A DNA stretch of 64,000 nt from Incurvaria masculella (Eukaryota > Arthropoda > Insecta > Lepidoptera > Incurvariidae), in assembly GCA_946894095.1 (NCBI GenBank), contig OX335655.1:5456001-5520000 (forward strand), read 5' to 3'. The notes beneath the pieces were generated by a model. It saw only the letters and a program-made list of their open reading frames with translations, made no database searches and was not told the DNA's origin. This document shows positions 9,211 through 21,500 of this stretch, in pieces (the stretch's first letter is position 1; every line of letters starts with the position of its first letter). Both the position numbers and the translations under genes were made by a program.

Positions 9211-10524
9211 GCTGTTCAGATTTTAACTTAATTTTCACCTTTTAAGATAACACGTCGAAAACTCAATAAGCTTAAACAAAGAATGGACGTTCGTTTACAC
9301 AGAATAAGTGAGTTCTTTTTTCTTTTTAAAAAAATTAAGTTAAAAATAAAAATATTTAGTCAACATCATTTATTAAAAAATCTATGAAATTTATAATACG
9401 TTATTTTATGAAATTTGCCAAACGTAATGAAAATATTGCAATTGTTGAAAAGATAGTAAATACAAATGGACTAATATTATAAAGCGAGGGAGCGGTTTGT
9501 TCACATGTGGAAGATAATGTCCGGACTTATTGCGCCTAATTTAATTACCCTGTAATACTGACCTGGGCTAGACTCATTTTAATCATCATATAGAGCGACA
9601 TCAGTATCGTTGCGAAGTTGTTCACGAAAAATAACAATACCTGAAACATCTTATTTTTATTAAATAAGTCCTTTTAGAGACACGGTGCGGCAAATGTTTT
9701 ACCTAGAAAAGAAACTTACCTGTAAATTAAACAAGCTGTTTATTAAATCAAAAGCTTGTAAGTTTGTTTTGTAGATCTTAGTAACGGTGTCTAGATTAAG
9801 TTCAAAGGTAATTGTCTCAAAATCAACATCATGCGGAACCCAATTTAACATAATCAAGGATATGTTGCGTTTAGGCACTGCGGGTTTAAGAGAGAAGTGA
9901 TGCTTGATGTGCGCTGTAATAGAAGCCTAGAAGACTGCCACAGAGCATTAGTTCCAGCTCGAATAGAGCAATGAAGCTAAAAAGATGCAAATCTTCCATT
10001 GAAAAGTAACCAATTCTAGTCAATGTAAATGCCACGATAACATAAAATACTGTGACTGCAACGATCATGGCATTGGTTCTAAGGGAAATGGATTTATATA
10101 TTCGGTGATTGGCCGGCATGTTCATTTCGAAATCTATATCCCGCAATATTTCGAACAGGGCAACCGTTTTCGATCTCTCTACAAACACCATTTTTAAAAC
10201 AACCATGATATGCATAAACAGTAAAGATATGCGATAGTCGACAAACGTAAATACGCCGATAGATTTCGCATCGGTTACTGTCTGCGACAGTAACAGGTGA
10301 GGCGAAGAATAGTAGAGCAAAATGCAGGTAAGGGCCATACTATATAGCTCGGAGATAACCGAAGGTGGTCCCACCACCCCGCGCACTAAAGATAGGCGTT
10401 GTGTACCCAAAACAGATTCTATTCCGAATAGTAATTTAAATGGACTGAGAGTTTTATCACTTGATGAACTAAATCGCTGATTATGGTCAAAACTCAAATC
10501 TGCGTCAGGTCTGACAGCAACCAT

Positions 10525-10640
10525 TTTGAATAGGTATAAAAACGACTGATTGTTGGAACAATTTAATTCGACTGCTATCATGCTTGTGTCTGTTCATTTA
10601 ATAAATTGTCCCGGAGCAATTACTTGGCCCTAAATTAGTA
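10525..10640 (-). promoter_or_regulatory. Conserved proximal 5' flank of GrB
   Basis: The sequence upstream of the GrB start is very close to that of GrC (14525-14640). It includes GTTCATTTAATAAATTG about 80-90 bases before the ATG. It probably holds the core promoter and 5' UTR of a Gr copy that was recently functional. Confidence 0.45.
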
Positions 10641-10735
10641 CCTAACAAATTACAAAAATAGTTGTTTAATTTTTTTTTTCTAATAATGTTAACCGGTAAT
10701 AATTGTATTGTATTGTTTTATTGCATTCATGGGTC

Positions 10736-10771
10736 ACATGTTCAAGTGTAGGTTACCACACTTGAACATGT
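10736..10771. repeat. Perfect inverted repeat upstream of GrB
   Basis: Two perfect 14-bp arms (ACATGTTCAAGTGT) surround an eight-base loop. It lies about 210 bp upstream of the GrB start. It may be a remnant of a small palindromic element or a protein-binding palindrome. Confidence 0.6.
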
Positions 10772-11460
10772 TAGGAATCGTTATGCTATGCTATCGTTAT
10801 GTATATAATTGCAAGTCACAAAATAAATTTAAACTTAATTCAATTTTAAGTAGTTAATTTATCAATACCACTGTTAATAATTGACGAATCTAATATTAAC
10901 CTAATTATTGCATTATTTTGAGATTAAATAAATAAAAACAAGGAATTCCATTCAGTTCGACTAGGTTATATTTCCGCGAATTCTTGTAATATTGGTGGCA
11001 GGTGCTTAATTCACTCAAAACTGGAAACACGATAATTTAGAGGTAAGCAAATATATCGATAGTAAGGTCCGTCCGATTAGTATGCCAGCTGGTGTCACAG
11101 GCCTCATGTTTCGAGGAGCAAAGTTGTTCGAGGACTGAATCGCGGCAAAGGCGAGACGTCCACTCTGCTATGGGAGAAGATTGGATCGCATCATTATCCC
11201 GGAAAAGAAAAGCGAATTATTGTGCCACGTGATCTTAGTAATCGCACAGATGATGTGCGAGACAAAGTGTTAGTGGAGCGCGTGGGATCAGGGCAAATTG
11301 GATGAAAGACGATCGAAGAGTCATTTAAACATTGTCCGTGTTTTTTCTACATCGACGTAACCTCACTCATAAATGTCATGACATGGCACCTAATTCCTTC
11401 GTAAATGCGTTGTATTGAGCTAACAGTAACTGTGACATTAGCCATAAATGTCTAGTTAAA
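10772..11460. other. GrB-GrC spacer with decayed SINE tail
   Basis: This is mostly AT-rich. From about 11318 to 11460 there is a decayed plus-strand copy of the SINE body and tail, with CATTGTCCGTGTTTT and TGACATTAGCC. No gene is seen. Confidence 0.45.
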
Positions 11461-11682
11461 AAAATTATGATGTGTAACAAGATTGAGAACAGAGAGAAGA
11501 GATTGTTATTTTATATAGACCTTTTGACTTATAATTCACAAATGTTATTGATTTTTATTAAATACAAAACATCGATTTTCGTACATTTGTATTTCAAAAT
11601 TGTAGAGACAGTGGGACATTAAAGTTTCTTAATGATAAATAAACCAGAAATACAATGCCAACAGATGAACCAAAATATGTTT

Positions 11683-14524
11683 TCAGACTAAGTTAAACTG
11701 CAGTAGCACTATAAGGTATGTGACAACGAGAGTGATATAATTGAAGGGAAGATTGATGTCCATGCTAAATAGGTTGAAGACGGTGAAGCGAGGTTGTGAC
11801 AACTCGCAGTAGCGCAGCAGGGAGGCTACCTCTTCACGATGTTCTGTATACACACACAAATAGAACGTGAGTAGGTAATACTGATGTTAGTTAACTGTAC
11901 TGGAAAACAAACATAAACATGATGGTAGACCACCTTAATTTAAGGCGCTAGGACTAGCCAACTACTCGCGCCATACAAATGCACTTTTTAACAAATGTAA
12001 TAATATGTAGTGAAACGCTTCAGCAAATCCAAATAGAACTCCAGACTGATAATGGATTGTTAATATTTTTTTATTCCATCATTTATTTACATAATAATAA
12101 AAATAAAAAAGTTGATTTTTCTCATTAGAAATCTGAAAGTAATTCGATTTCTAGATATAAGCAAAAACAGCATATATGCATAAACAAAAAATTCCATTTG
12201 CTTTTAGATTTCTACATTTAGTCAAAAAAGTTCGGAAATGGACACCGTTTCCGCAATGTATTTTGTATAGAAAAAGGAAACATACATTAACGAAAATAAT
12301 TCCATTCCTAGACAAGGAATCATATATTGTAAGGATGACACTTATAATCGTCAGACTTAGTTAGTTAACTTGGGGTGCCTCGTCTAACTTTGCGATTTGG
12401 CTAGTACCAGGCCCTTAATGAGATGCTATTATCCAAAAACAATGTTTTTAAAAATTTGATATATTGTTTTAAAAATATGCAAAATATGAAAACACCTTTA
12501 CTTTTAGAAGTAAATGCCTACTAAATTTAAAAAAAAATGTATCTAACTTCAAATATTAAACAACAAACAACATCAATAGGAAACATATTTTTTGTTAAAG
12601 TTAATGTTTCTTATACTTTATTCTCTCAAAAAATCCATAATGGTCTTAAAAAAATCGTGTGATTCATTTTGTGTGTTGGTGTCACCATAATGTATAATGA
12701 AGAAGAAATTATATAATGCCGTACAACAAAATACTACGCACCTTTTTGCTCCAAGTATAACAATACTAACGTTAACACTCGGTACATAACCATAAAAAAT
12801 ATTGATTATTTAAAAAGTCACCTCTGTGTCGAAAATCTCCAAGTAGTGCCAACAGCACCGACTGGAACTCCTCTATGGCTATGGTGACTCCCTCAGCGTA
12901 AAAGCATGGGAAACATATCGATATTGCCATCTTTACCCACCAGCAAAATATTGCTATATTCAATTCCAATATAGCAGTCTGAAAATATATACAAATATAT
13001 ACTTTGCTCGATCGAAAAAAATCTCCAACGCCACATTTTTTCACATTTATTCTTCTAAACAGCTAGTATTAAAGCTAATTCAAAAAACATTAACAAATAT
13101 TTTTGTATTTGGAAATAGCACATAATTCAGTAAAATTTAGAAGTTTGAAGAAATTTTTAAGTAACCAAATGGAACAATATTTTGTTCCAATATTAACAAG
13201 CATCATGTGCATTAGTTGTGTTTTTTAGTTTTACAATACTTATAATTTAAAAAGAAATGTGCATATTTTGGCAATTTTCTACCGTGGAGGCAAAATAAGT
13301 AATAATATAATAATAATAATAATAATAAAATAGTCATTGCAGACAAAGTCCATATTTTAACAAACTATAAAACTATAATCAACAATTAACAAACAATAAT
13401 ATACCTGAAATGATGAAATAATAAAGTTAAACTTGATAAAAGTTAAGTGCTCTTTGAGAAATTAATAAAACTAACACCTAGCGTAGTACGCAGCTTCATG
13501 TGATTAAGTAATTCATAAATACTGACCTTGCTTTGACTAATTTTGACAAACACGTAGAGAGATATCAGTATGCTTGCAAAGTTGATCAATAAAAAAAACA
13601 ATACCTGAAAAATGTACGGTTCCCATTTTATGTTATAAGTACTTTTTGAGATACGTTGAACTTAATTTATTTCTTAAAACATAAACTTACCTGCAAATTA
13701 AACAAGCTGTTTATTAAATAAAAAGCTTTTAATAAGTTTTTATAGAGCTTATTAACGGTATCGAGAGTTGGTTCAAAGGTGGCTGTGTCCAAATCAATGT
13801 CGTGCGCGACCCAATTCAACATAATCAGGGATATGTTGCGGTTAGACTCTTCGGGTGGAAGAGAGAAGTGATGCTTGATGTGCGCTGTAATATGGCGCAT
13901 GCGCAGCTGGATGCAGCCTAGAAGACTACCACAGAGCATCAGTTCCAGCTCGGATAGAGCCATGAAACTAATAAGATGCAGATCGTCTATAGACGAGAAC
14001 CCAACTCGGGTCAATGTTATTGCCAGGATTACATAAAATACTGTGACTGCAACCAATATGGCAATGTTCCTCAGGGAAATAGATTTATATAATCTATGAT
14101 TGGCCGGAATATTCATTTCGTAATCAACATCTCTCAATATTTTTAACAGTGCAACAGTGTTGGACCTCTCTACAAAAACCATTTTTAGAACCACCATGAA
14201 ATGCATTAAAAGTAAAATTATGCGATAGATGATAAACGTAAGGAGACCCAATGATTTCGCTTCGGTTACTGTCTGCGACTTTAGTAACAGTACTAGGTGA
14301 GGCAAAGAATAATAGAGCACAATGCATGTAAGGGCTATACTATACAGCTCGGAGATAACCGAAGGTGGATCGACCACCCCACGCACTATAGAGAGGCGCT
14401 GTATACCCATAACGGATTCTATTCCGAATAGTAATCGAAATGAATTAAGAGGTTTGTTCCTTGATGATCTGAATCGCTGATTATTGATAAAACTCAAGTC
14501 TACGTCAGGTCTGACAGCAACCAT
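11683..14524 (-). CDS. Gustatory receptor GrC, 4 exons, intact
   Basis: This is a seven-transmembrane insect gustatory receptor. The exons in gene order are 14524-13691 (278 codons), 13604-13527 (26 codons), 12978-12822 and 11843-11683, giving 409 residues. All junctions are GT-AG with phases 0, 0 and 1. Exon 1 has four hydrophobic segments and the conserved blocks LLFGIESV, LRDVDYEMN and CGSLLGC. Exon 4 ends with TYLIVLLQFNLV. The start is fixed by an in-frame stop just upstream of the Met at 14524. In exon 4 the usual HHEAAAS is HREEVAS, a change in the intracellular loop near the last transmembrane helix. Intron 3 holds a 479-bp MITE. The closest paralogue is pseudogene GrB. A bitter-type ligand is likely from the expansion pattern but is not shown by the sequence. 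Confidence 0.9.
11940..12418 (+). mobile_element. 479-bp TTAA-flanked MITE, copy 1
   Basis: Both ends are TTAA, with imperfect inverted ends that share ACTAGCCAA. A nearly identical copy of the same length is at 49207-49685, and a diverged relative is at 63085-63275. The TTAA sites suggest a piggyBac-type non-autonomous element. It is in GrC intron 3. The short reading frame inside it is not a gene. Confidence 0.75.
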
Positions 14525-14640
14525 TTTGATCAGGTATCAAAGCGACTGCTCACTGGAACAATTTAGTTCGACTGCTATCATCATTTTAGGCTCGTGTCCG
14601 TTCATTTAATAAATTGCACCAGAACAATTACATGGCCGTA
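14525..14640 (-). promoter_or_regulatory. Conserved proximal 5' flank of GrC
   Basis: It matches the GrB flank closely, including GTTCATTTAATAAATTG. A stop codon in the Met-upstream frame shows that this is non-coding leader or promoter. Confidence 0.45.
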
Positions 14641-14815
14641 AACATGTAACGAATTTTCTAACCGCAAATTAAATACACTGGTATTAAGAGAACGTTATGT
14701 TCCACCTTTTTTTCTTCATTTTTCTGTGATCAACTCAACAAAAAATATGAATCATAATCCTCGTTGATGTTTCAAGAAGAAATTACACACAACTTCGAAA
14801 TGTGAATTCGATGCT

Positions 14816-14895
14816 GAATGTTCGAAAAACCCATGGGCGTCGTCGGGCACCTTGAGGTCCTGGCGTACGCCATATGTCGCGCTTAACATAAAAAA
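14816..14895 (+). repeat. Interspersed repeat containing GGCGTACGCCATATG
   Basis: This is a plus-strand copy of the repeat at 1-75. It begins near TTCGAAAAACCCATGG and ends in TCGCGCTTAACAT. Confidence 0.6.
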
Positions 14896-15646
14896 ACTTG
14901 AACTTTTAGTTTTATGCTCAACTACACCAATCTTGTAAAGTATTTCATACTGGATAACTATGACCTATTTGTTGAAGCAGCAATCATGTACTTCTCGGGA
15001 TATTCGTTTTATTGTTTCACTATTTATTTAAAGTCATACGGCATGCACTTTAGTGATTGATTTAAACTATCCATCGAAAATCAGGACCCAAAAGGTCACC
15101 TTTGAAGTAAAGGCTAAGTAGGTAGGTAAAACCTAAAAAAGGTCAGGATTTTAGGAGAGACTAAGCAGAATTGTATAATTCTTAAAGGACTCAGGGGGAT
15201 ATGTGCGTCAAAGTAGATCTGTTTACTCTCTTGAAAAATCACTAAACACATTTTTAATAAATATTATTTTTATAATTAAATTTAAAATTTGATAATTTTA
15301 CTTTTTCCTAAATTTCATAAATTTTTAAATTTAAAATTAAGTGAAATTCGAAAAGTGAGCGTAAACCACTTTCATCATCAGTAATCACTTTTTGTGTTTA
15401 CACTAAAACATTTAAGTAACAGACATCTTGTATTAAATATGCTTCTTTAATTTCTAATTCCCTATAATATAATTAAATATATCATTATAATATTTATTAA
15501 AAATAAATATTTTATGTTCTCTCGAACAGTTCCTATCTTGTATATTCAGTTATGTGTGTATTGAAATCTACCAACCACGTTTGCATTCATATTGAGCCCA
15601 TTGAAAATAACCTTTACGTGATCTTAAACCAAAGATTTCAATCGGC
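14896..15646. other. GrC-GrD spacer, no gene seen
   Basis: This is very AT-rich sequence. No coding potential, repeat unit or RNA gene is recognised. Confidence 0.4.
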
Positions 15647-18600
15647 TTAAGCAGAATAAAATTGCAGCAGTACTATGAGGTATGTGACAATGAGGGTGAT
15701 GTAATTGAAGGGAAGGTCGATGTCCATGGAAAAAAGGCTGTAGACTGTAAAGCGTGGTTGTGACAGCTCGCAGTAACGCAGCAAGGAGGCAGCCGCTTCA
15801 TGATGTTCTGTACTCAAACAAAAGAAACAGTTAAACACGGGAAAGATACAGTCGCAAACATAGGCTTAGAAAAAGAAAGTTTGCTCTCTCTAAAGGCGCT
15901 GAAACAGGCCCTTAACGTAGCCTCCAGATCCAGCAAGAGAACTATTGACAGACCAAAGTTCGAGCATATCGGCAGAATTGGCGAGAAACTGACCTTTTAT
16001 TCCGGGAGGTTACGACAATTTGGTCACGATAAGGTAAATGGCTGAATCTGGGTTCACATGTTAGAGACTAAATATGTCGGTCGGCCCTTGCCAAGTGGTT
16101 GCGTTTTCTAGGTTGGCTATATAAAATAGATGCTAGTATGTACCTGCTGATGAATATACTGATTGTCTGGAAACATTGATACCTATTAATTATACAACAA
16201 TAACCAGACGGCTACTTAATTAAATACTTAAATATACCTAAAATTATATCTGTAACCTAAATCGCTTATAACTACCAAATACAACCAAAGATTTGTTCAG
16301 TTTTTGTATTGCTAAGCAAGTATGTATTGATACTTTCATGCTACGTCATTTGCATCCATTTACCTTATCAAATGTATTTTTTGTCACCATAACTACTTTT
16401 TCAGGCGCCCTATCTACGTAACGCAACCACTTGGAACAGGCAGACTGACACATTTAGCTTCAGAGGGTTGTACTTTATCCCGTGAACTCCCGTTTCAGCT
16501 ATTTACGTTATCGTTACCATTTTTGTCGCGACCTCCTAGTCTATTACTGGGAGCTGTCAATTCTGGTCCTCTGCCAAGTCTATGTATTCTAAATTCAATA
16601 TGTAAGTCAAGTACATGTACAATGTAGTCTGCTGTCGAAGCTCATTTCTGCTGCTCCTCAATTTGACCATTGCAGCAGCCTGACGGATCACTCGCTTTTC
16701 CGCTAAAGAGAGGACTGACCTTCTCGTGGGAATCTTTGCGGCTCCATTCCGCCTGCTATTCCTGGGTGCTCTATGACGAGCATACGATTCCGCCAGAGAT
16801 CTGCACGGCGTGAGCTTTACGCCCTAGACTCCAGGAAAGCAAGTGGCCCTGATGGTATTCCTACGTTGGTGTTGAAGAAATGGGCTCCAGAATTAGCCCC
16901 TGTCCTGACCCGCCTTTAACGCCTATCGTAATCCACTGGATGTGTGCCTGCTGCTTGGAAATCGGCTAACGATCAGAATGTGCCTAAAAAGGGCGATCGA
17001 TTAGACCCGGCCAACTACCTACCCATAGCTATTACCTCTCTTCTCTGTGCAAAGTGCAATGGATGGCTTTGGAAGCAAAGTGATGGAGCGCATCATTAAC
17101 TCACAATTGATGAAGTATCTAGAGAGCAATGAACGTCTCAGAGATCATCAATATGGCTTCTGTCCTAATCAACCTGCTGGGGATCTCCTATTTTACGCCT
17201 CACATGAGATGGGCGATGCGCTCGAAAATCATGGTGAAGGTAAGGGCTATCGGCTTGGATATCGTGAAACCATTTGACCGGATCTGGCATAAGGCACCGC
17301 TTTCCAAGCTGCCCTCTAATGGCCTTCCACCCGAGCTGTGTGACTGAATCGCCAAATTCCTGCATGGCCGCAGCATAAAAGTCTTGGTTGAGGGTTGCTG
17401 CTCCAAAGCCATGTCTGTGAATGCCGGTGTGCCGCAGGGCTCTGTGCTGTCCCCAACCTTTTTTCTGCTGCAAATTAATGTTCTGCTCAATTTGTGTGTG
17501 GTGCAGGTACACCAGTCACCACGCCGCAAGCCGGGCTGAAGTGGAGGAAAATAGGCGGCCTCTGGTTCTTAGACTCGAAGACACCCTGGAAAAAGTTTCC
17601 GTATGGGGTTTCCAGAACCTTCTCGAGTTTTACGCGAGCAAGACACAGGCGTGCGTATTTAGTGCGTAGCGTAATCCGTTCAGTGTGTAGTCCGTTCTCT
17701 GAGTATTGACGACCGAATAGGGATTCTTGGGGTCGACCTGATGCATGACCTTAATTTCGGACGCCATATCGAGAATAAAGCTAAGCTCGCCTCAAAAAAG
17801 CTGGGAGTCCTCAAAAGGGTGCGTTAGTATTTCACTCCTGACCAAAAACTTCTCCTTTGCAAGGCGCAGATAAGGTCTTGCGTGGAGCATTTGTGGGACG
17901 GCTCAGCTAAATCCACCTGCTTGGCTCCCTGAACACGCTACAGCGTCTGGCCATGCGTCTCCTTAACGATCGTGAAGTGTTTCAGAATTTAGAGCCCCTT
18001 CAACTCCGAAGGGATGTAGGGTATATCTCTTTATTCTATCGTCTTTACCATGGAGAGTGCTCGTCGGAGCTGTACAACGCTGTAACTTCGCTCAACGCGG
18101 AACAGGGAGAAAATGCACATATTCACAGCCGACAATCCAAAAATAAGAACCCACCGATCTTCTGGATGGGTGAAATAAAAAAATAATAAAATAGATTGCG
18201 TAGAAAGATTGAGTAAAGATACATCACTCAAAATCGTTGCGCATTTTGGGATTTTTGGGCCGCGGGTGACATTTATAGCCGGCGTCGAACCTTCGTTTGC
18301 AACACTTAGTCCCGGTTGCAGGAAGAAACGTCAGAGTTAATCAATGTTTATTCACGACATTTTAATATAATTCATGGAGTCCATACTCTCCATAAAAAGT
18401 AACACTTTTCATGAAGTGACCCGTATGTTTTAATTAAAATGCACAATTAAATCCCAGGTAAGAACAAAATGAACACGTGGTCTCGAACACGAGAGACAAT
18501 CAGGATTTAGCCATATGCTAAACTTTCGGAGGAAAGATTCGACGTTTAGCTAAAGGTGGTGAAAACGGCCGTAAAAACAAGTAATAATTTGTTACATAGC

Positions 18601-20648
18601 CACCTCGGTACTGAAAGTCAGCCAGTAGTGCCAGCAACGTTTCCCTTAGCTCTTCGGCCGCTATAGCAACGTCATCGGCACACAAGCTCGTGTAAAAGAT
18701 AGATAAAGACATTCGTTGCCACCAGCTAAATGTTCCAAGGTAGAACTCGACCGTGCCTTGCTGAAACAAATAGGTTTATGTATAGTATAGCGCCATATGC
18801 ACTGAGCTACCGCTAATCAGAGCTTTCAATCAGCTCGGCCTCTTTTAGATATTATGCTGTTACTGTGGTTAGAGCAGCAGAATGATCGCATCAAAGAGAA
18901 TTTCGTTCATCCCAATTCCAGACAGATATTCCGTTTAGCCCAATCAACGAGCAGTTTGACCCTGACATTAATCCCTCTGTCAATAAAACTTTTATTTTAC
19001 TAATTTAAAAAAAAACTTCTATTCTATGATGCTCGCGGAAATTATGTTGTTTTAAAAATAGAAAAAACGATGTTACACCAGTAAACATTTTTGTCTTGAC
19101 AATTGTGACATGTGTAGATAGTTTCAGGGCATTGGATAAGAATGGATCAGTTTTTATGTAAACTGAACAACAATTCACTGAAAGGACTATGGCAGCATTA
19201 TAGTCTAGGAATAAACAAAAAAATCTTCAATATATGCTAGCGACATGTCTCCTAAATTTCTATATACAAAAATATTTCATAGTGGAATAGATATCCAACT
19301 AGAGTGGTTTATGAGACTGAAAAAGATAAATTTAAAAAACGTTTAGAAAAACCATAAGTTCTAAAATAGTTTAGAAGTTACTAACGTTTTTTAATTAATA
19401 GTGAATTATACTCGAAATCATTATTCAAAGTGCTATCAAGAGTAGGTATGTTCTGTATTTTATCATGAAAAACCATACTTATTTATTTGTAATGTGTTTT
19501 TTTGAATTTGAAATTTCATCTAATATGTGAGTTTGAATCAACCATATTCCCTTGAGGATTCCGAGAGTTTAAAGAAGGTTAACATTTGGACCACCATGAA
19601 TAGGCCATCTTGTATAGTGCTAAACAATAACAATTATAATTCAAATACAAACCCCAGATTGAGTAATTTTGATGAACCCGAAAATGGAAAAGTTGATGGA
19701 GAAAAATAACAAGACCTGAAAAACCACACAATTTTAAAAACATATTTAAAACAGTTGAGAATAAATGGAAATGACTAGTTAATATTCAATACATACCTGC
19801 AATTTGAATACGTTATTTACCGAATCAAATGCTTTCAACAATTTGTCGTAAAGACTGAAGATAATGCTAACGTTTATTTCAAAGGTAACTGTCTCTGAAG
19901 TTATTTCATTACCGCGGAAGTTCAACATGATCAAATTTATCCAGAAGGGGCGCCGAGATTCGGTAGTGGTTGCTAAATGGAGTGAAAACTGGTGCTTAAA
20001 GTGTGCCGTGATGTGGCGCAAGCGTTCTTGAATGCCCACTAAAAGACTGCCACAAATCAGCATTTGCAGTTCGAAAAGTGCCATCAAACCTAACAGGGGC
20101 AGATCTTCAATAGAGCAGAAACCAACCCGTACCCACAAGACTGCGATAACCGAATAAGTTGTGAAGACGAATATAACAATTATAATATTTCTCAGAGCAG
20201 TAAACCTATATATTTCGTGGTTTGCCGGCAAGTTGAGATCGTGGTCAATTTCGCGTACATTTTTAAAAAGTTTGACCATTTTGTAGCCGTCGAATAACAC
20301 ATTCTTAAACAGGACTGTAAAGTGCATCAGCCCCAGACACGCGCCGTAGATGTTGAATATGTAGGAGATTAAAGGATCCGGCTCGTTAGGTATTTGCCAG
20401 CTACTAATGAGTGCTAGGTATGAGTTCGTGAAGTAAAGCACGAAGCAGCTAATCGCGATGCTGTACACTTGGGAGATGAGCGAAGGGGGCCCCAGCGCCC
20501 CTCGCTGCACAGAAAGACGTTGTACACCGAACGCTGACTCTACACCGAAGAGCAACCTGTACCCACTTATTGTGTCGTCGCTATTCGGACGAGTTTTCCG
20601 ATTGAGCATAAACCCATTCAAATTTACTTCAGGACTCACAGAAACCAT
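15647..20648 (-). CDS. Gustatory receptor GrD, divergent, intact
   Basis: This is a seven-transmembrane insect gustatory receptor and the most diverged member of the array. The exons in gene order are 20648-19797 (284 codons), 19715-19653 (21 codons), 18760-18604 and 15807-15647, giving 410 residues. The frame is open throughout. Exon 2 is five codons shorter than in the paralogues, which trims the transmembrane segment it encodes, and its donor is GTTTGT instead of GTCAGT or GTCGGT. Exon 3 is also diverged (LGTFSWWQRMSLSIF), but exon 4 remains almost the same as in the others and ends with TYLIVLLQF. Intron 3 holds a decayed LINE. Parts of the 5' flank are repeated inside intron 2. A different ligand range from the A/E/F and B/C groups is a fair inference. 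Confidence 0.87.
16700..18190 (+). mobile_element. Decayed LINE in GrD intron 3
   Basis: Pieces of a non-LTR reverse transcriptase are spread over three frames. They include KVMERIINSQLMKYLES, LRDHQYGF, AGVPQGSVLSPTFFL and, further on, a C-terminal part with LGVDLMHDLNFGRHIE and RRDVGYISLFYRLYHGECS. The order is that of a jockey/CR1-like element. Stop codons and frameshifts make it inactive. It is antisense to GrD. Confidence 0.8.
19404..19591 (+). repeat. Duplicated segment, copy in GrD intron 2
   Basis: The blocks 19404-19490 and 19554-19591 recur at 20769-20855 and 20874-20903. They share ATTATACTCGAAATCATTAT and GAGAGT..AAAGAAGGTTA. One copy is in GrD intron 2 and the other upstream of its start. 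Confidence 0.65.
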
Positions 20649-20768
20649 TTTTAACTAATAAAAGCCCCGTCTGGCAAGAAGTTTTTTAATTATAATGATA
20701 CGCTTTATATTTGTGTTTTAATCCCAAATGACAATTATTTTGGTATACGAACATCGTTAAGGATAACC

Positions 20769-20903
20769 AATTATACTCGAAATCATTATTCAAAGTGCTA
20801 TCAAGAGTAGGTGTGTTCTGTATTTTATCATGAAAAACGATACTTATTTATTTATTAGATTTTATTTGAGGATTCTGAGAGTATAAAGAAGGTTACCATT
20901 TAT
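20769..20903 (+). repeat. Duplicated segment, copy 5' of GrD
   Basis: This is the second copy of the segment at 19404-19591, about 120 bp upstream of the GrD start. The pair brackets exons 1 and 2. Confidence 0.65.
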
Positions 20904-21183
20904 ATATATATTTTTACGATAGTACGGCTCGGTATGCAAAATAATTAATAATAATGTAAAGTAGATTAAGCGCTTTAACAACATTACACAGATGTGACCG
21001 TTGACTATACACCCCCTGTGCTTAAATAATACTGTCGCAACCATTCCTACCGCCACCTAGCCTACCGGGGGTTTAGCAAGATGCTAATGTATTGTGCGAC
21101 GAGACGTAACGCTTTTTAAAGCTTTTTTGTTTGAGATAAAAACCTTAAATATTTTGTATCTGAATAACTAGACGTCTTACCTC

Positions 21184-21305
21184 CATTTTCACCCCCTCCA
21201 GCTACCTGAAATCCGAGAGTTGACTTTTGGTTACATTGCATATTTGTGTGATGTAACCAAACGGTACTTTGGGATTTTTGTAGCTGGAGGTGTTGAAACC
21301 GGGCG
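21184..21305. mobile_element. Hairpin MITE of about 120 bp, copy 1
   Basis: The two ends are inverted copies of TTTCACCACCTCCAGCTAC-like sequence, and the middle has the paired motifs TTTGGTTAC and GTAACCAAA. Related copies are at 48753-48870 and 51409-51534. The whole unit could fold into one hairpin. Confidence 0.65.
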
Positions 21306-21500
21306 TTAGTAAAATAATCAAGATCTTTACTAATCAAAATACTACGAGAATTTGTAATGGTGAAATGAATATAGTTGATGAAAACTGAATTTTTTTGTTT
21401 TTTCATCATATTTAAGCAAATCTACACATCTCCGCAGGAACAAGGTACGAAGGCACTTTCCATTTATTCGAATAATGATACCCTGCCTAGCCTGCTTTTA

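Larger units (their letters stand above)
7540..10524 (-). pseudogene. Gustatory receptor pseudogene GrB
   Basis: This has the same four-exon layout as its neighbours: exon 1 10524-9720, exon 2 9640-9563, exon 3 8719-8562 and exon 4 7700-7540. Exon 1 is 805 nt against 834 in GrC. Nine missing bases keep the frame, but a net loss of 20 bases near 9918-9924 removes the conserved segment after SLLGC and shifts the frame. Exon 3 is 158 nt against 157 in all paralogues, because of one extra base near its 3' end, which breaks the join to exon 4. The two changes do not compensate. Exons 2 and 4 are intact, and exon 4 still encodes TYLIVLLQF. Splice sites are preserved, so the loss looks recent. The closest paralogue is GrC. 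An assembly error in the two indels would be the main alternative. Confidence 0.85.

Noticed and set aside
12176..12364. 62-codon frame repeated almost exactly at 49443-49631
   Set aside because: It lies inside the 479-bp TTAA-flanked MITE. Its repetition reflects the element, and it has no transposase motif.
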